Positions 1 through 8,261 of a DNA stretch of 35,868 nucleotides are shown here, in pieces (position 1 is the first letter of the stretch; every line of letters starts with the position of its first letter). The stretch is from Caballeronia megalochromosomata (GTDB lineage Bacteria; Pseudomonadota; Gammaproteobacteria; Burkholderiales; Burkholderiaceae), in contig LRBF01000081.1 in assembly GCA_001580565.1 (NCBI GenBank), positions 1-35,868 of the forward strand, read 5' to 3'. The notes below the pieces were generated by a model. That model did not search any database. It was not told the DNA's origin and saw only the letters and a program-made list of their open reading frames with translations. Made by a program: the position numbers and the translations under genes.

Positions 1-2
1 GG

Positions 3-158
3 CGACACGCCAATCCATACATCAAAGCGTTCTGTGATCAGCTACGTGCCAGAGGCAAAAAAACCAAGGTCGCCTTCGTCGCCGGTATGCGCAAACTGCT
101 CACTCAGCTCAACGCCATGATGCGCGATGGCACGCACTGGAATCCGCCCAAAGCATGA
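3..158 (+). CDS. IS110-family transposase, C-terminal fragment
   Basis: The window opens inside an open reading frame that gives 51 residues before a TGA. The residues (PYIKAFCDQLRARGKK, then VAFVAGMRKLLTQLNAM, then RDGTHWNP) match the usual C-terminal end of IS110/IS116/IS902 transposases (Transposase_20 region). These enzymes use a DEDD active site with a C-terminal serine domain to move the element; none of the catalytic residues is inside this fragment. The start lies off the left edge, so whether the element is intact cannot be seen. No terminal inverted repeat is obvious after the stop, which fits IS110 elements, as they usually lack long ones. Confidence 0.8.
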   Translation, partial: RHANPYIKAFCDQLRARGKKTKVAFVAGMRKLLTQLNAMMRDGTHWNPPKA

Positions 159-195
159 TTCCCTGCAACTCGGCGCTTGACTCTCAATACAGTTG

Positions 196-278
196 CTTTC
201 TTTGCAGCAGCAAAGAAAGTGACTGCCGCCCCGCACAGGGGCAGTGCTAATAGACCGACGCGGATACGGGAACCAGCG
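196..278 (+). repeat. REP-like palindromic repeat, left copy
   Basis: The first 24 bases form a hairpin: a 10-base stem (196-205 with 210-219) and a 4-base loop. The following GC-rich tail contains GCCCCGCACAGGGGC. The whole block returns in inverted orientation at 35698-35780 with only a few mismatches. The core, read as protein in other frames, gives the phrase VTFFAAAKK, which I remember as a frequent spurious translation in Burkholderia-group genomes; this suggests a dispersed extragenic palindrome and not a gene. The hairpin lacks a clean T-tract on the plus side. Confidence 0.75.
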
Positions 279-377
279 AAAGCGAAAGCAAAACCAAAAG
301 CAAGCCAACGTACAAACGAATAAAAAGCAAACCCATTAACATAGAACAGACCTCAACCCCGCCGCCTATCAAACCGA

Positions 378-1202
378 ATGCGCGACATCCTCTGGATCCT
401 CCTAACAGCAATCGCGCTGACCTACGCCATCGCCCTCGCGGGGCTCTATTGGCTACAAGGCCGCCTCGTCTATCCCCTGGAACAGATCGAGGCTTTCAAG
501 AACCCGGACCTGGAAGCGCAAACAGAACCCGTACGCATAACCACTGAAGACGGACTCGAACTCACCATGCGCTACCGAGCGCCACAGGAAAAAACCGCCC
601 CGACGGTCATCCTCTTCCACGGCAACGGCGAAGACCTCGCCCAACGCGGCCACATCGCGCTCGAAATGATCGAAGCGGGCTACGGCGTGCTGCTCGCCGA
701 ATATCGCGGCTACAGCGGCAATCCCGGCAGGCCGCACGAAGCCGGCCTCTACGCCGACGCACGCGCCGCCCACGCGTACGCCTACGCGCGTTCATCGAAC
801 ATCGCATTACATGGCTATTCGCTCGGCTCGGGTGTCGCCGTGCAGCTCGCCAGCGAAGCGAAAATCAGTGCGCTGATGCTCGAAGCGCCGTTCACGAGCA
901 TCGTCGACGTGGCGGCGAAGCGCTTCTGGCTCTTCCCCGTCCGCCTGCTCGCGCGCGATCGCTACGAAAGCCTGTCGAAAATCGCATCGGTGCGCGCGCC
1001 GCTCCTGATCTACGGGGGCACGAAAGACGGCGTGATCCCGCCCGCGCACTTCCAGCGCATTTTTGACGCCGCGCGCGGCGACAAGCGTCTCGCGCTCATC
1101 GAAGACGCCGATCACCTCGACGTCTGGACAATGGGCGGCCGCGAACACGTGATGCAATTCCTCGCCTCGCTGCAACCCGCGCGGGACACATTGCAAGCCT
1201 AA
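378..1202 (+). CDS. Membrane-anchored alpha/beta hydrolase (Bem46/YfhR-like)
   Basis: A 274-residue serine hydrolase of the ABHD13/Bem46/YfhR type. Residues 5-27 form one N-terminal hydrophobic helix that probably anchors it to the inner membrane. The oxyanion motif HGNG is at 81-84, the nucleophile elbow GYSLGSG at 146-152 (Ser148), the acid is probably Asp217 in GTKDG and the base His246 in DADHLD, so the catalytic triad is complete. The substrate cannot be read from the sequence; small esters or peptides are typical guesses for this family. The start at 378 keeps the full anchor, though no good ribosome binding site precedes it. It is convergent with exonuclease III and their stop codons overlap by four bases. 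Confidence 0.85.
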   Translation: MRDILWILLTAIALTYAIALAGLYWLQGRLVYPLEQIEAFKNPDLEAQTEPVRITTEDGLELTMRYRAPQEKTAPTVILFHGNGEDLAQRGHIALEMIEAGYGVLLAEYRGYSGNPGRPHEAGLYADARAAHAYAYARSSNIALHGYSLGSGVAVQLASEAKISALMLEAPFTSIVDVAAKRFWLFPVRLLARDRYESLSKIASVRAPLLIYGGTKDGVIPPAHFQRIFDAARGDKRLALIEDADHLDVWTMGGREHVMQFLASLQPARDTLQA

Positions 1203-2002
1203 GCGCCCGCCGCTTTCTTTCGAGACCGCCCGAGCTTGAGCGTGACCCACGTCGGCGCATGATCGCTCGCATGCGGCTCGCCGCGCGCCCATCTATCGAC
1301 GCCCGCGCTCTCCAGCTTCTTCGCGAGATCCTTGCTGAGCAAAATGTGATCGATGCGCAGGCCCGAATTCGTCTGCCAGTGATTGCGGAAGTAATCCCAG
1401 AAGGTATAGATGCGCTCATCGGGAAACTGCTTGCGCAACGCGTCCGTCCAGCCTTGCGCGAGGAGCGCCGCGTAAGCCGCGCGGCTTTCGGGTTGCAGGA
1501 GTGCGTCCTTCAGCCACGAGCGCGTGTTGTAGATATCCTCGTCGGTGGGCACGACGTTGTAATCGCCCGCGAGCACGACGGGATGTCCACTGTCGAACAA
1601 CGCCTTCGCGTGCGCATTGAAACGCTCGAACCACGCGAGCTTGTAGTCGAACTTCGGGCCGGGTTGCGGATTGCCGTTCGGAAGATAGAGGCAACCGATC
1701 AGCAAGCCACCCACGGCCGCTTCGATATAACGGCTATGCGTATCGTCCTCATAACCGGGCAGCCCGCGCCGGCTCAGCACCGGCTCGGCACCCTTCGCGA
1801 GAATCGCCACGCCGTTCCACGACTGCTGTCCGTGCCATAGCGCGCCATAACCCGCGTTCGCGATCGCATCGGCGGGAAACTGCGCATCCGTCGCTTTCAG
1901 TTCCTGCAAACAGACGATGTCGGGCGCTTCGCGTTCGAGCCATTTCAACAAGGCTTCAAGACGCGGACGGATGCCGTTGATGTTGAAGGTCGCGATTTTC
2001 AC
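1199..2002 (-). CDS. xthA: Exodeoxyribonuclease III
   Basis: A 267-residue AP endonuclease / 3'-5' exonuclease of base-excision repair, nearly the length of the E. coli enzyme (268). It cuts at abasic sites and trims blocked 3' ends in the cytoplasm. Active-site residues are all visible: Asn7 in FNINGIRP, Glu34 in LQELK, Tyr106, the GDYNV motif 146-150 (Asp147, Asn149), Asp218 in RIDH, and Asp247-His248 in SDHAPTW. A longer frame runs upstream to 2104, but I chose the GTG at 2002 because GGAGAG lies about nine bases before it and family members begin directly with this motif. Its stop codon overlaps that of the convergent hydrolase gene. Confidence 0.93.
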   Translation of the reverse strand: MKIATFNINGIRPRLEALLKWLEREAPDIVCLQELKATDAQFPADAIANAGYGALWHGQQSWNGVAILAKGAEPVLSRRGLPGYEDDTHSRYIEAAVGGLLIGCLYLPNGNPQPGPKFDYKLAWFERFNAHAKALFDSGHPVVLAGDYNVVPTDEDIYNTRSWLKDALLQPESRAAYAALLAQGWTDALRKQFPDERIYTFWDYFRNHWQTNSGLRIDHILLSKDLAKKLESAGVDRWARGEPHASDHAPTWVTLKLGRSRKKAAGA

Positions 2003-2131
2003 TCGGCGTCTCTCCATCGATGGATCGGGATCGATCGTACACGCGTCGCAGTTTGCATGCCGCATGACGCACGAGCGCGCCGGAGGAAAATCTGCCAAAG
2101 TCACGCAAACTCCGCCACCCTACCCGCATCC

Positions 2132-3343
2132 ATGTCCGAAGGCTCCGTTCACTGGCAACGCAATCTCTACGTCTGCGTATTCGGCTCGTTCACCACCATC
2201 ATGGCGATGACGCTGCTGCTGCCCTTCCTGCCGCTCTATGTGCAGCAACTCGGGGCGTCGTCGGTGGAGGCGGCGGTGCAATGGTCCGGCATCGCGTTCG
2301 GCGCGACGTTTCTCGCGGCCGGGCTCGTCGCGCCGCTATGGGGGCGTCTCGCCGACCGCTACGGCCGCAAGCCGATCCTGATCCGCGCGAGCCTCGGCAT
2401 GGCGATCACGATGTCCCTGCTCGGCGTCGTGCAGACGGTCTGGCAACTCGTGGCGATGCGCTTTCTCGCGGGGCTCGTCGGCGGCTATGCGAGCGGCGCC
2501 ATCGTGATGATCGCAACGCAGACGCCCAGGCACCGAACCGCATGGGCGCTCGGCACGCACGCGGCCGGGATGATGGCGGGCAATCTCGTCGGGCCGCTCG
2601 TCGGCGGGCTGCTGCCGGGACTCATTGGCATACGCGCGACGTTCTTTCTCGCGGGCGGCCTCATCTTCTGCTCGTTCATCATGACGACCCTCTTCGTCAA
2701 GGAAGAGCGCCGCGCGCCGGATCACGCGAAAACAAGGCCGCGCGGCGGCTGGCGCGACGTGCCGCTCCTCACACCCGTCATGGCGATGCTCGTGAGCGCG
2801 ATGCTGCTCATGTTCGCGAATATGTCGATCGAGCCGATCATCACGGTGTACGTGTCGCAACTCGTGAAGGATCCGAAGCAGGTCACGCTCGTCGCGGGCT
2901 TCGTGATGTCCGCCGCCGCGCTCGGCAGCGTGCTCGCGGCGCCGCGCGTCGGGCGGCTCGCGGATCGCATCGGCGCGCCGAAGGTGATCGTCGCGTGTCT
3001 TGCGGTGTGCGGCGTGCTGCTGATTCCGCAGATCTTCGTCGCCAACGGCACGCAGCTCGTCGTGCTGCGCTTTCTGATGGGCCTCGCACTGGGCGGCCTC
3101 TTGCCCGCGATCACGAGCGTCGTGCGTCACAACGTGCCGGATCACGCAGCCGGATACATCCTCGGCTACGCGACGTCGGCGCAATACATCGGGCAAGTGA
3201 CGGGGCCGCTCGCGGGCGGTTTCATCGCCGCGCATTCGGGCATGCCTGCGGTCTTCGTGATGACGAGCGTGCTGATGTTCGCGGGCGCCGCGTTCAATGC
3301 GTGGGTGTTTCTGCGCGCGCGTGCAAACAGCAAGGTAGTTTAA
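2132..3343 (+). CDS. MFS multidrug exporter, MdtG-like
   Basis: A 403-residue major facilitator protein that resembles E. coli MdtG across its length: the N-terminus WQRNLYV followed by LPFLPLYVQQLG, the loop 2-3 motif GRLADRYGRK (71-80), ATQTPRHRTAWALGT in the middle, and a second-half GRLADRIG loop. Twelve hydrophobic segments can be counted, so it is expected to be an inner-membrane proton-driven exporter of drugs or other hydrophobic compounds (DHA1 type). The ATG at 2132 was chosen by similarity to MdtG; residues upstream of it read as non-coding. No strong ribosome binding site is seen next to this ATG. The gene stands alone, reading toward the diguanylate cyclase. Confidence 0.85.
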   Translation: MSEGSVHWQRNLYVCVFGSFTTIMAMTLLLPFLPLYVQQLGASSVEAAVQWSGIAFGATFLAAGLVAPLWGRLADRYGRKPILIRASLGMAITMSLLGVVQTVWQLVAMRFLAGLVGGYASGAIVMIATQTPRHRTAWALGTHAAGMMAGNLVGPLVGGLLPGLIGIRATFFLAGGLIFCSFIMTTLFVKEERRAPDHAKTRPRGGWRDVPLLTPVMAMLVSAMLLMFANMSIEPIITVYVSQLVKDPKQVTLVAGFVMSAAALGSVLAAPRVGRLADRIGAPKVIVACLAVCGVLLIPQIFVANGTQLVVLRFLMGLALGGLLPAITSVVRHNVPDHAAGYILGYATSAQYIGQVTGPLAGGFIAAHSGMPAVFVMTSVLMFAGAAFNAWVFLRARANSKVV

Positions 3344-3368
3344 GTGTCGGCGACGCCGACAGAAGCGC

Positions 3369-4193
3369 TCAGGCCGCAAGAGCGGTCTTCGTCAATGCGA
3401 TAGTCTGTACGCGATTGCGACCAGCCGTTTTGGCGGCGTACATCTGCGCGTCGGCCGCTTCGACCAGTTGGGTTGGCGCGAAGCCTTCGTCCGGGTTGCA
3501 TGTCGCACCGCCAATCGACACGGTAATGCGTTGATATTCGCTCGTGACGTGCGGAAGTTGCAGGCCTTGAACCGCCTGCCTGATTGCATCGGCCATAACG
3601 GTTGCCACTTCCGCCGTCACCCTGGGCAAGACCACGACGAATTCTTCACCGCCGAACCGGCTAACAAAGTCGACGGACCGACGAGCCACCCGCCGAACAC
3701 AATGCGCGACAGCAATGAGGGCCGAGTCGCCGGCAGCATGTCCTAGCGTGTCGTTGAATCGCTTGAAGTGGTCGATGTCGATGAAAAGGACCGATAGAGG
3801 CGAACCGCGTTGCCGCGCCTTGTCCCACTCCTGTGTGAGATGCAACTCGAGACTGCGGCGATTGGCAAGCCCGGTAAGCGGGTCGGTCGCTGATAATCGC
3901 CTGAGCTTTTTCTCCCTGCTGACCTGCTCTCGAAGCATAAATGCAAAGAGCCACGAGGTGGCAACGGCCGCAGTCCCAAGCGCTACGGCGAGCACGAGTA
4001 CCGTTGCATCCCCGAGCGTCATTTGGACCGCATCGAGCATCAAGCTCACGAGGCCAAGGGCAAGACCGGTGCCGAGGACCCCGATAAGCATTGGGTGGAC
4101 GCCGAAAATCTGCGCAGTCCGGCGCAACAGGAGTTGCGAGCCGGCGCCCGTCCGAGTTCTGCGCGGCGAGCTACGGGTCTGAAGGATTGCCAT
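3369..4193 (-). CDS. Membrane diguanylate cyclase (GGDEF protein)
   Basis: A 274-residue enzyme that should make cyclic di-GMP from two GTP. Two hydrophobic segments (about 35-57 and 63-86) place a short hairpin in the inner membrane, and the GGDEF domain follows from about residue 100 to 265. The signature is GGEEF at 181-185, an active variant, and an RxxD inhibitory site (Arg172-Asp175) sits exactly five residues before it, so product feedback is expected. DPLTGLANRR (104-113) is the typical domain start. No periplasmic sensing domain is present, so the input signal is unclear. Codon use is less GC-rich than in the neighbours (CTT, AGA, ACT and CCA occur early), which may reflect transfer. 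Confidence 0.92.
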   Translation of the reverse strand: MAILQTRSSPRRTRTGAGSQLLLRRTAQIFGVHPMLIGVLGTGLALGLVSLMLDAVQMTLGDATVLVLAVALGTAAVATSWLFAFMLREQVSREKKLRRLSATDPLTGLANRRSLELHLTQEWDKARQRGSPLSVLFIDIDHFKRFNDTLGHAAGDSALIAVAHCVRRVARRSVDFVSRFGGEEFVVVLPRVTAEVATVMADAIRQAVQGLQLPHVTSEYQRITVSIGGATCNPDEGFAPTQLVEAADAQMYAAKTAGRNRVQTIALTKTALAA

Positions 4194-4421
4194 GGCTGAA
4201 ATCTCGTCAAATACCGGGCCCTCATGGGTACCGGGACGGCCTTCCTGCGACAGGCATCACAGCCTAGGCAATGGTTGTCCGATCAACCAAAATGATAATT
4301 TGTCCACTGAGCGGCACCCGCGACACGCTGCCGCAGGAATGCGTAATCCGGACGTTATTAGAGCGCTCCATCGGTCGATTCGCAGCCCGTCGGAATAAGA
4401 CACTCCCGCCGCGCTGAGCGC

Positions 4422-5426
4422 TTACTTCTTCTCGCTGTCGAGGTGCGCCATCTGCATCGCCTCGTAACGGTCACCGGCCGCCGCGCCCTTCGGCACCGCC
4501 GCTTCGATCGCGGCGAATTCGTCGTTCGTGAGCGTCACGTCGAGCGCGCCGAGCGTTTCCGTCAGACGATCGCGGCGGCGCGCGCCGATCACGGGGATGA
4601 TGTCGTCGCCCTGCGCGAGCACCCACGCGATCGCGATCTGCGCGACGCTCACGCCCTTCGCATCGGCGATCTTGCGCAATGCATCGACAAGCGCGAGATT
4701 GCGTTCGACATTGCCTTGCTGAAAGCGCGGACTGTTCGCGCGCCAGTCGCCCGATTGCGCGGCGTCCTTGCTCCAGTGTCCGCTGATGAGTCCGCGCGAC
4801 AGCACGCCATACGCCGTGATGCCGATGCCGAGCGCCCTGCACGCGGGAAGGATCGTGTCCTCGATGCCGCGTGAAATCAGCGAATACTCGATCTGCAGGT
4901 CGCACACCGGATGTACGGCCGCCGCCTTGCGGATCGTCTCCGCGCCCACTTCCGAGAGCCCGACGTGACGCACATAGCCCGCCTTGATCATGTCGGCGAT
5001 GGCGCCCATGGTGTCTTCGACCGGCACGCTGGCATCGAGCCGCGCGGGCCGGTAGATATCGATATGGTCGACAGAAAGCCGCTGCAACGTGTAAGCGAGC
5101 GAATTCTTCACGGCGACGGGACGGCCGTCGAACGCGATGAAATTGCCCGCCGGGTCGCGCATGCCGCCGAACTTGACGCTGAGGATCGCCGAATCGCGGC
5201 GCGATGGCGGCGCGCTCTTCAACGCCTCGCCGATCAGCATCTCGTTGTGACCCATGCCGTAGAAGTCGCCGGTATCGAGCAGCGTGACGCCCGCTTCGAG
5301 CGCCGCGTGAATCGTCGCGATGCTCTCCGCGCGATCCGATGGCCCGTACATGCCCGACATGCCCATGCATCCGAGCCCGATAGCCGACGATTGCGGTCCG
5401 GTCTTGCCGAGTCTGCGTTGTTCCAT
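4422..5426 (-). CDS. Aldo/keto reductase with altered catalytic tetrad
   Basis: A 334-residue NADPH-dependent oxidoreductase of the aldo/keto reductase superfamily. It starts with the usual RRLGKTG and GLGCMGMSGMYG segments. Asp51 (LDTGDFYG), Tyr56 and Lys85 of the catalytic tetrad are present. The motif that normally reads D-I/L-Y-x-x-H reads DIYRPARLD here (123-131), so Ala128 stands in the place of the catalytic histidine. I have the impression that a subfamily shares this change; it may alter substrate choice or reduce carbonyl reductase activity. IGARRRDRL near residue 285 is the cofactor phosphate-binding region. The ATG follows a strong AGGAG site. A LysR gene is divergent, so it is probably the regulator. 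Confidence 0.88.
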   Translation of the reverse strand: MEQRRLGKTGPQSSAIGLGCMGMSGMYGPSDRAESIATIHAALEAGVTLLDTGDFYGMGHNEMLIGEALKSAPPSRRDSAILSVKFGGMRDPAGNFIAFDGRPVAVKNSLAYTLQRLSVDHIDIYRPARLDASVPVEDTMGAIADMIKAGYVRHVGLSEVGAETIRKAAAVHPVCDLQIEYSLISRGIEDTILPACRALGIGITAYGVLSRGLISGHWSKDAAQSGDWRANSPRFQQGNVERNLALVDALRKIADAKGVSVAQIAIAWVLAQGDDIIPVIGARRRDRLTETLGALDVTLTNDEFAAIEAAVPKGAAAGDRYEAMQMAHLDSEKK

Positions 5427-5477
5427 GACGTTCTCTCCTGAAGGATGTGCGCCGCGAATGCGCGGAGCGATGGAGAC

Positions 5478-5509
5478 GATTATGGGAGCAAACCATGCGT
5501 GCGATAATC
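5478..5509. promoter_or_regulatory. Dyad in the reductase/LysR divergent promoter
   Basis: Within the 131-base gap between the divergent aldo/keto reductase and LysR genes, GATTAT (5478-5483) and ATAATC (5504-5509) form a perfect 6-base inverted repeat with 20 bases between. Both arms also contain -10-like hexamers facing outward (GATAAT on plus, CATAAT on minus). LysR regulators usually bind interrupted dyads in such gaps, so this is a candidate site; short arms of this size also arise by chance. Confidence 0.3.
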
Positions 5510-5557
5510 CGCCTCAATGCGAATGGGCTGTGCGCCGAGGCGAACAATGGGTGAAGC

Positions 5558-6451
5558 ATGAGCGAACCGGACCTGTCGGACCTTCACGCGTTTCTGGCCG
5601 TCGCGCGCGCACGCGGCTTCAGGCAGGCGGCGCTGTTGCGCGGCGTGTCGGCATCGTCGCTGAGCGAGGCGATCCGCCGACTCGAAACACGCCTGGGCGT
5701 GCGCCTGCTGAATCGCACCACGCGCAGCGTCACGCCGACCGAGGCGGGCGAGCGGCTGATCGAGCGCCTCGCGCCCGCGTTCGCCGACATCGCGGGCGCG
5801 CTCGATGCCGTCAACGGCTTTCGCGACAGCCCGACCGGCACGCTGCGCCTGAACGTGCCGCGGATCGTCTCGCGCGAAATCCTGCCGCCGATCGTCGCGC
5901 GCTTTCTGGCGTCGCATCCGGGCATCAAGCTGGAAATCAGCGCGACCGACACGTTCATCGACGTGCTCGCCGCCGGATTCGATGCGGGCATTCGCTACGA
6001 CGAGCGCATCGAGCGCGACATGATCGCGGTGCCGATCGGGCCACGTACGCAGCGCTTCGTCGCGGTCGCGGCGCCGTCGTATCTCGCCGCGCACGGCGAG
6101 CCGAAGCATCCGCGCGATCTGGTGAATCACGCGTGCATCGGGCATCGCTTCGACAGCGGCGTGCTCGCTGTGTGGGAATTCATGCGCGGCAAGGACGTGA
6201 TACGCATCGCGCCGGAGGGTCCGCTCGTCACGTCGTCGATCGAGATCAGCAGAAGCGCGGCCATCGCCGGACTGGGGCTCGTCTATACGTTCGACGAATT
6301 CGTGCGCGGAGCCATCGACAGCGGCGCGCTCGTGCCGGTGCTCAAACCGTGGTGGCAGAGTTTCACCGGCCCGCGGCTTTACTATCCGAGCCGCACGCAC
6401 ATGCCGGGGCCGCTGCGCGCGTTCATCGACTTCATTCGCGACGAAGATTGA
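5558..6451 (+). CDS. LysR-family transcriptional regulator
   Basis: A 297-residue regulator with an N-terminal winged helix-turn-helix (about 5-62: FLAVARARGFRQAALLRGVS, then SSLSEAIRRLETRLGVRLLNR) and a substrate-binding-like effector domain from about residue 90 (GTLRLNVPRI onward). It resembles the large CrgA/DmlR-like branch of LysR proteins often found divergent from oxidoreductase genes. Proteins of this kind bind an interrupted dyad in the shared promoter and respond to a small metabolite. The aldo/keto reductase immediately upstream on the other strand is the obvious target. The effector cannot be predicted. The ATG at 5558 is preceded by GGGTGAAGC, a weak binding site. Confidence 0.9.
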   Translation: MSEPDLSDLHAFLAVARARGFRQAALLRGVSASSLSEAIRRLETRLGVRLLNRTTRSVTPTEAGERLIERLAPAFADIAGALDAVNGFRDSPTGTLRLNVPRIVSREILPPIVARFLASHPGIKLEISATDTFIDVLAAGFDAGIRYDERIERDMIAVPIGPRTQRFVAVAAPSYLAAHGEPKHPRDLVNHACIGHRFDSGVLAVWEFMRGKDVIRIAPEGPLVTSSIEISRSAAIAGLGLVYTFDEFVRGAIDSGALVPVLKPWWQSFTGPRLYYPSRTHMPGPLRAFIDFIRDED

Positions 6452-6458
6452 TCGACGC

Positions 6459-7337
6459 CTATTGCTGCACGCCCCAGCGGCGCACGGTCACGCGCTCGAC
6501 CGTATCGAACACGAGATGCTCGACCGCGAGGCCGATCACGATGACCGCCGCCAGTCCCGCGAACACGCGATCCGTGTAAAGCTCGTTGCGATTCTGGAAG
6601 ATGTACCAGCCGAGACCGCCCTTGCCCGAACTCGCGCCGAACACGAGCTCCGCCGCGATCAGCGTGCGCCACGCGAATGCCCAGCCGACGCGCAGCCCCG
6701 CGAGAATCGACGGCATCGCGGCGGGCACGAGAATCAGCATCACATGACGCATGCCGGTGAGGCCGTAGTTGCGGCCCGTCATGCGCAAGGTCGAAGGCAC
6801 CGCCTGAAAGCCCGCATAGGTGTTGAGCGCGAGCGGCCACAACACCGAATGCACGAGAACGAACAGCAGACTTCCCGTCCCGAGCCCGAACCACAGCAGC
6901 GCGAGCGGCAGCAGCGCGATGGACGGCAGCGGATTGAACATCGCGGTGAGCATCGAAAGGATGTCGCGACCGATGCGCGTCGAGACGGCGAGCGACGTCA
7001 GCAGGAAGGCGAGCGCCGCGCCGAGCACATAGCCGCGCAGCAATACCGACATCGAAATGCCGACCTTCTCGATCAGTTCGCCCGAAGCGACGCCTTGCAC
7101 GAATGCGATGAAGGTCGCGCTGAAGGTCGGCAGCAGGAGATCATTATCGACGGCGCGCGCGGCGATTTCCCACAACACAATCAGCACGATCGCGATGATC
7201 GACTTGCGCAGCCACGTGCGATCCGCGAGCCGCTTCGAAAGCGGCAGCGGCGCGTCATGTCCGGCACCGGCGGGCGCGGCGGGCGTGACTTCATATTCAG
7301 GCCGCACGGGCGGAACGATCAGTTGCGGCGTGCTCAT
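6459..7337 (-). CDS. ABC transporter permease, sulfonate/taurine type
   Basis: A 292-residue inner-membrane permease of the SsuC/TauC (binding-protein-dependent) type. A cytoplasmic, Pro/Ala-rich N-terminus of about 45 residues precedes six predicted membrane segments; the EAA-type loop that contacts the ATPase is at about 178-210 (PSTLRMTGRN to LVPAAMPSILAG). The frame is open further upstream, but the ATG at 7337 has GGAGG before it and overlaps the ATPase stop codon as ATGA, so the two are translationally coupled. It is the last gene of the dioxygenase / binding protein / ATPase / permease set and should import an organosulfonate or a related anion. Confidence 0.88.
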   Translation of the reverse strand: MSTPQLIVPPVRPEYEVTPAAPAGAGHDAPLPLSKRLADRTWLRKSIIAIVLIVLWEIAARAVDNDLLLPTFSATFIAFVQGVASGELIEKVGISMSVLLRGYVLGAALAFLLTSLAVSTRIGRDILSMLTAMFNPLPSIALLPLALLWFGLGTGSLLFVLVHSVLWPLALNTYAGFQAVPSTLRMTGRNYGLTGMRHVMLILVPAAMPSILAGLRVGWAFAWRTLIAAELVFGASSGKGGLGWYIFQNRNELYTDRVFAGLAAVIVIGLAVEHLVFDTVERVTVRRWGVQQ

Positions 7338-8155
7338 TGCGCCTCCTCTTCGAACAGCAGACGATGAATGCGCGCGACGCTCTGTTGAAACTCTCCGCGG
7401 CCCATGCTTTCCTGCGTGTATTGATGACTGTTCAGCTCGGCGCGCACGCGGCCCGGATGCGGGCTCAGCAGCAGAATGCGATTGCCGACGATGAGCGCTT
7501 CCTCGATCGAATGCGTGACGAACAACAAGGTGAAGCGCTCGTCGCTCCACAGGCGCAAAAGCTCTTCCTGCATGCGGCGGCGCGTGAGCGCATCGAGTGC
7601 GGCGAAAGGCTCGTCCATCAGGAGCACGCGCGGCTGCATCGCAAGTGCGCGGGCAATCGCGACGCGCTGCTTCATGCCGCCCGATAACGTGTGCGGGTAA
7701 GCATCGGCGAATGTGGCGAGGCCGACCTTGTCGAGATAATGCAGCGCGCGCTCGCGTGCCTCAGCGCGGCTGAGCTTGCGCGCGACGCGCAGCGGAAAGG
7801 CCACGTTCTGCACGACCGTCTTCCACGGCGGCAGTTGATCGAACTCCTGGAACACGACGATGCGATCCGCGCCCGGCCCGCGCACGCGCTCGCCGCCAAT
7901 TTCGATGCTGCCCGTAACGGGCTCGATGAAACCGGCGACGGCCTTAAGCAGGGTCGACTTGCCGCAGCCCGACGGCCCGAGCAGCACGAAGCGGTCGGCG
8001 CCATAGACATCGAAGCTGACATCGTGCGTCGCGCGAACGAGCCGTTCGGGCGTGCGGTATTCGAGCGTGACGTTCCTGGCGCTGAGCAGCTTGGCGCTCG
8101 TGAAAGCCTGGCGATCGGCTTCCTGTGAATACAGCGCTTGGGGATTGGCGGCCAT
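7334..8155 (-). CDS. ABC transporter ATPase, sulfonate/taurine type
   Basis: A 273-residue nucleotide-binding subunit of the SsuB/TauB type. Walker A GPSGCGKST is at 60-68, the Q-loop Gln103 sits in VFQEFDQLPPW, the signature LSGGMKQR is at 157-164, Walker B VLLMDEP at 177-183 and the H-loop in LFVTHSIEEA. VFQEFDQLPPW followed by NVAFPL is typical for the nitrate/sulfonate/taurine group. About 28 extra residues come before the conserved domain. It energises import through the permease whose start codon overlaps its stop. A 106-base gap separates it from the binding-protein gene; no terminator is seen there. Confidence 0.9.
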   Translation of the reverse strand: MAANPQALYSQEADRQAFTSAKLLSARNVTLEYRTPERLVRATHDVSFDVYGADRFVLLGPSGCGKSTLLKAVAGFIEPVTGSIEIGGERVRGPGADRIVVFQEFDQLPPWKTVVQNVAFPLRVARKLSRAEARERALHYLDKVGLATFADAYPHTLSGGMKQRVAIARALAMQPRVLLMDEPFAALDALTRRRMQEELLRLWSDERFTLLFVTHSIEEALIVGNRILLLSPHPGRVRAELNSHQYTQESMGRGEFQQSVARIHRLLFEEEAQ

Positions 8156-8261
8156 GTTCTATGTGCTGAATTGCAAACGAACACGATACCGGCGCGTTCG
8201 TCTCACGCGAACCAATCAATGCGCATATCGAATTCGCGCCCGCCGATAAGCGCGCTTCTCT

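Noticed and set aside
4192..4398. Short plus-strand frame of 68 codons upstream of the cyclase gene
   Set aside because: It begins over the cyclase start, has no ribosome binding site and matches nothing I recognise.
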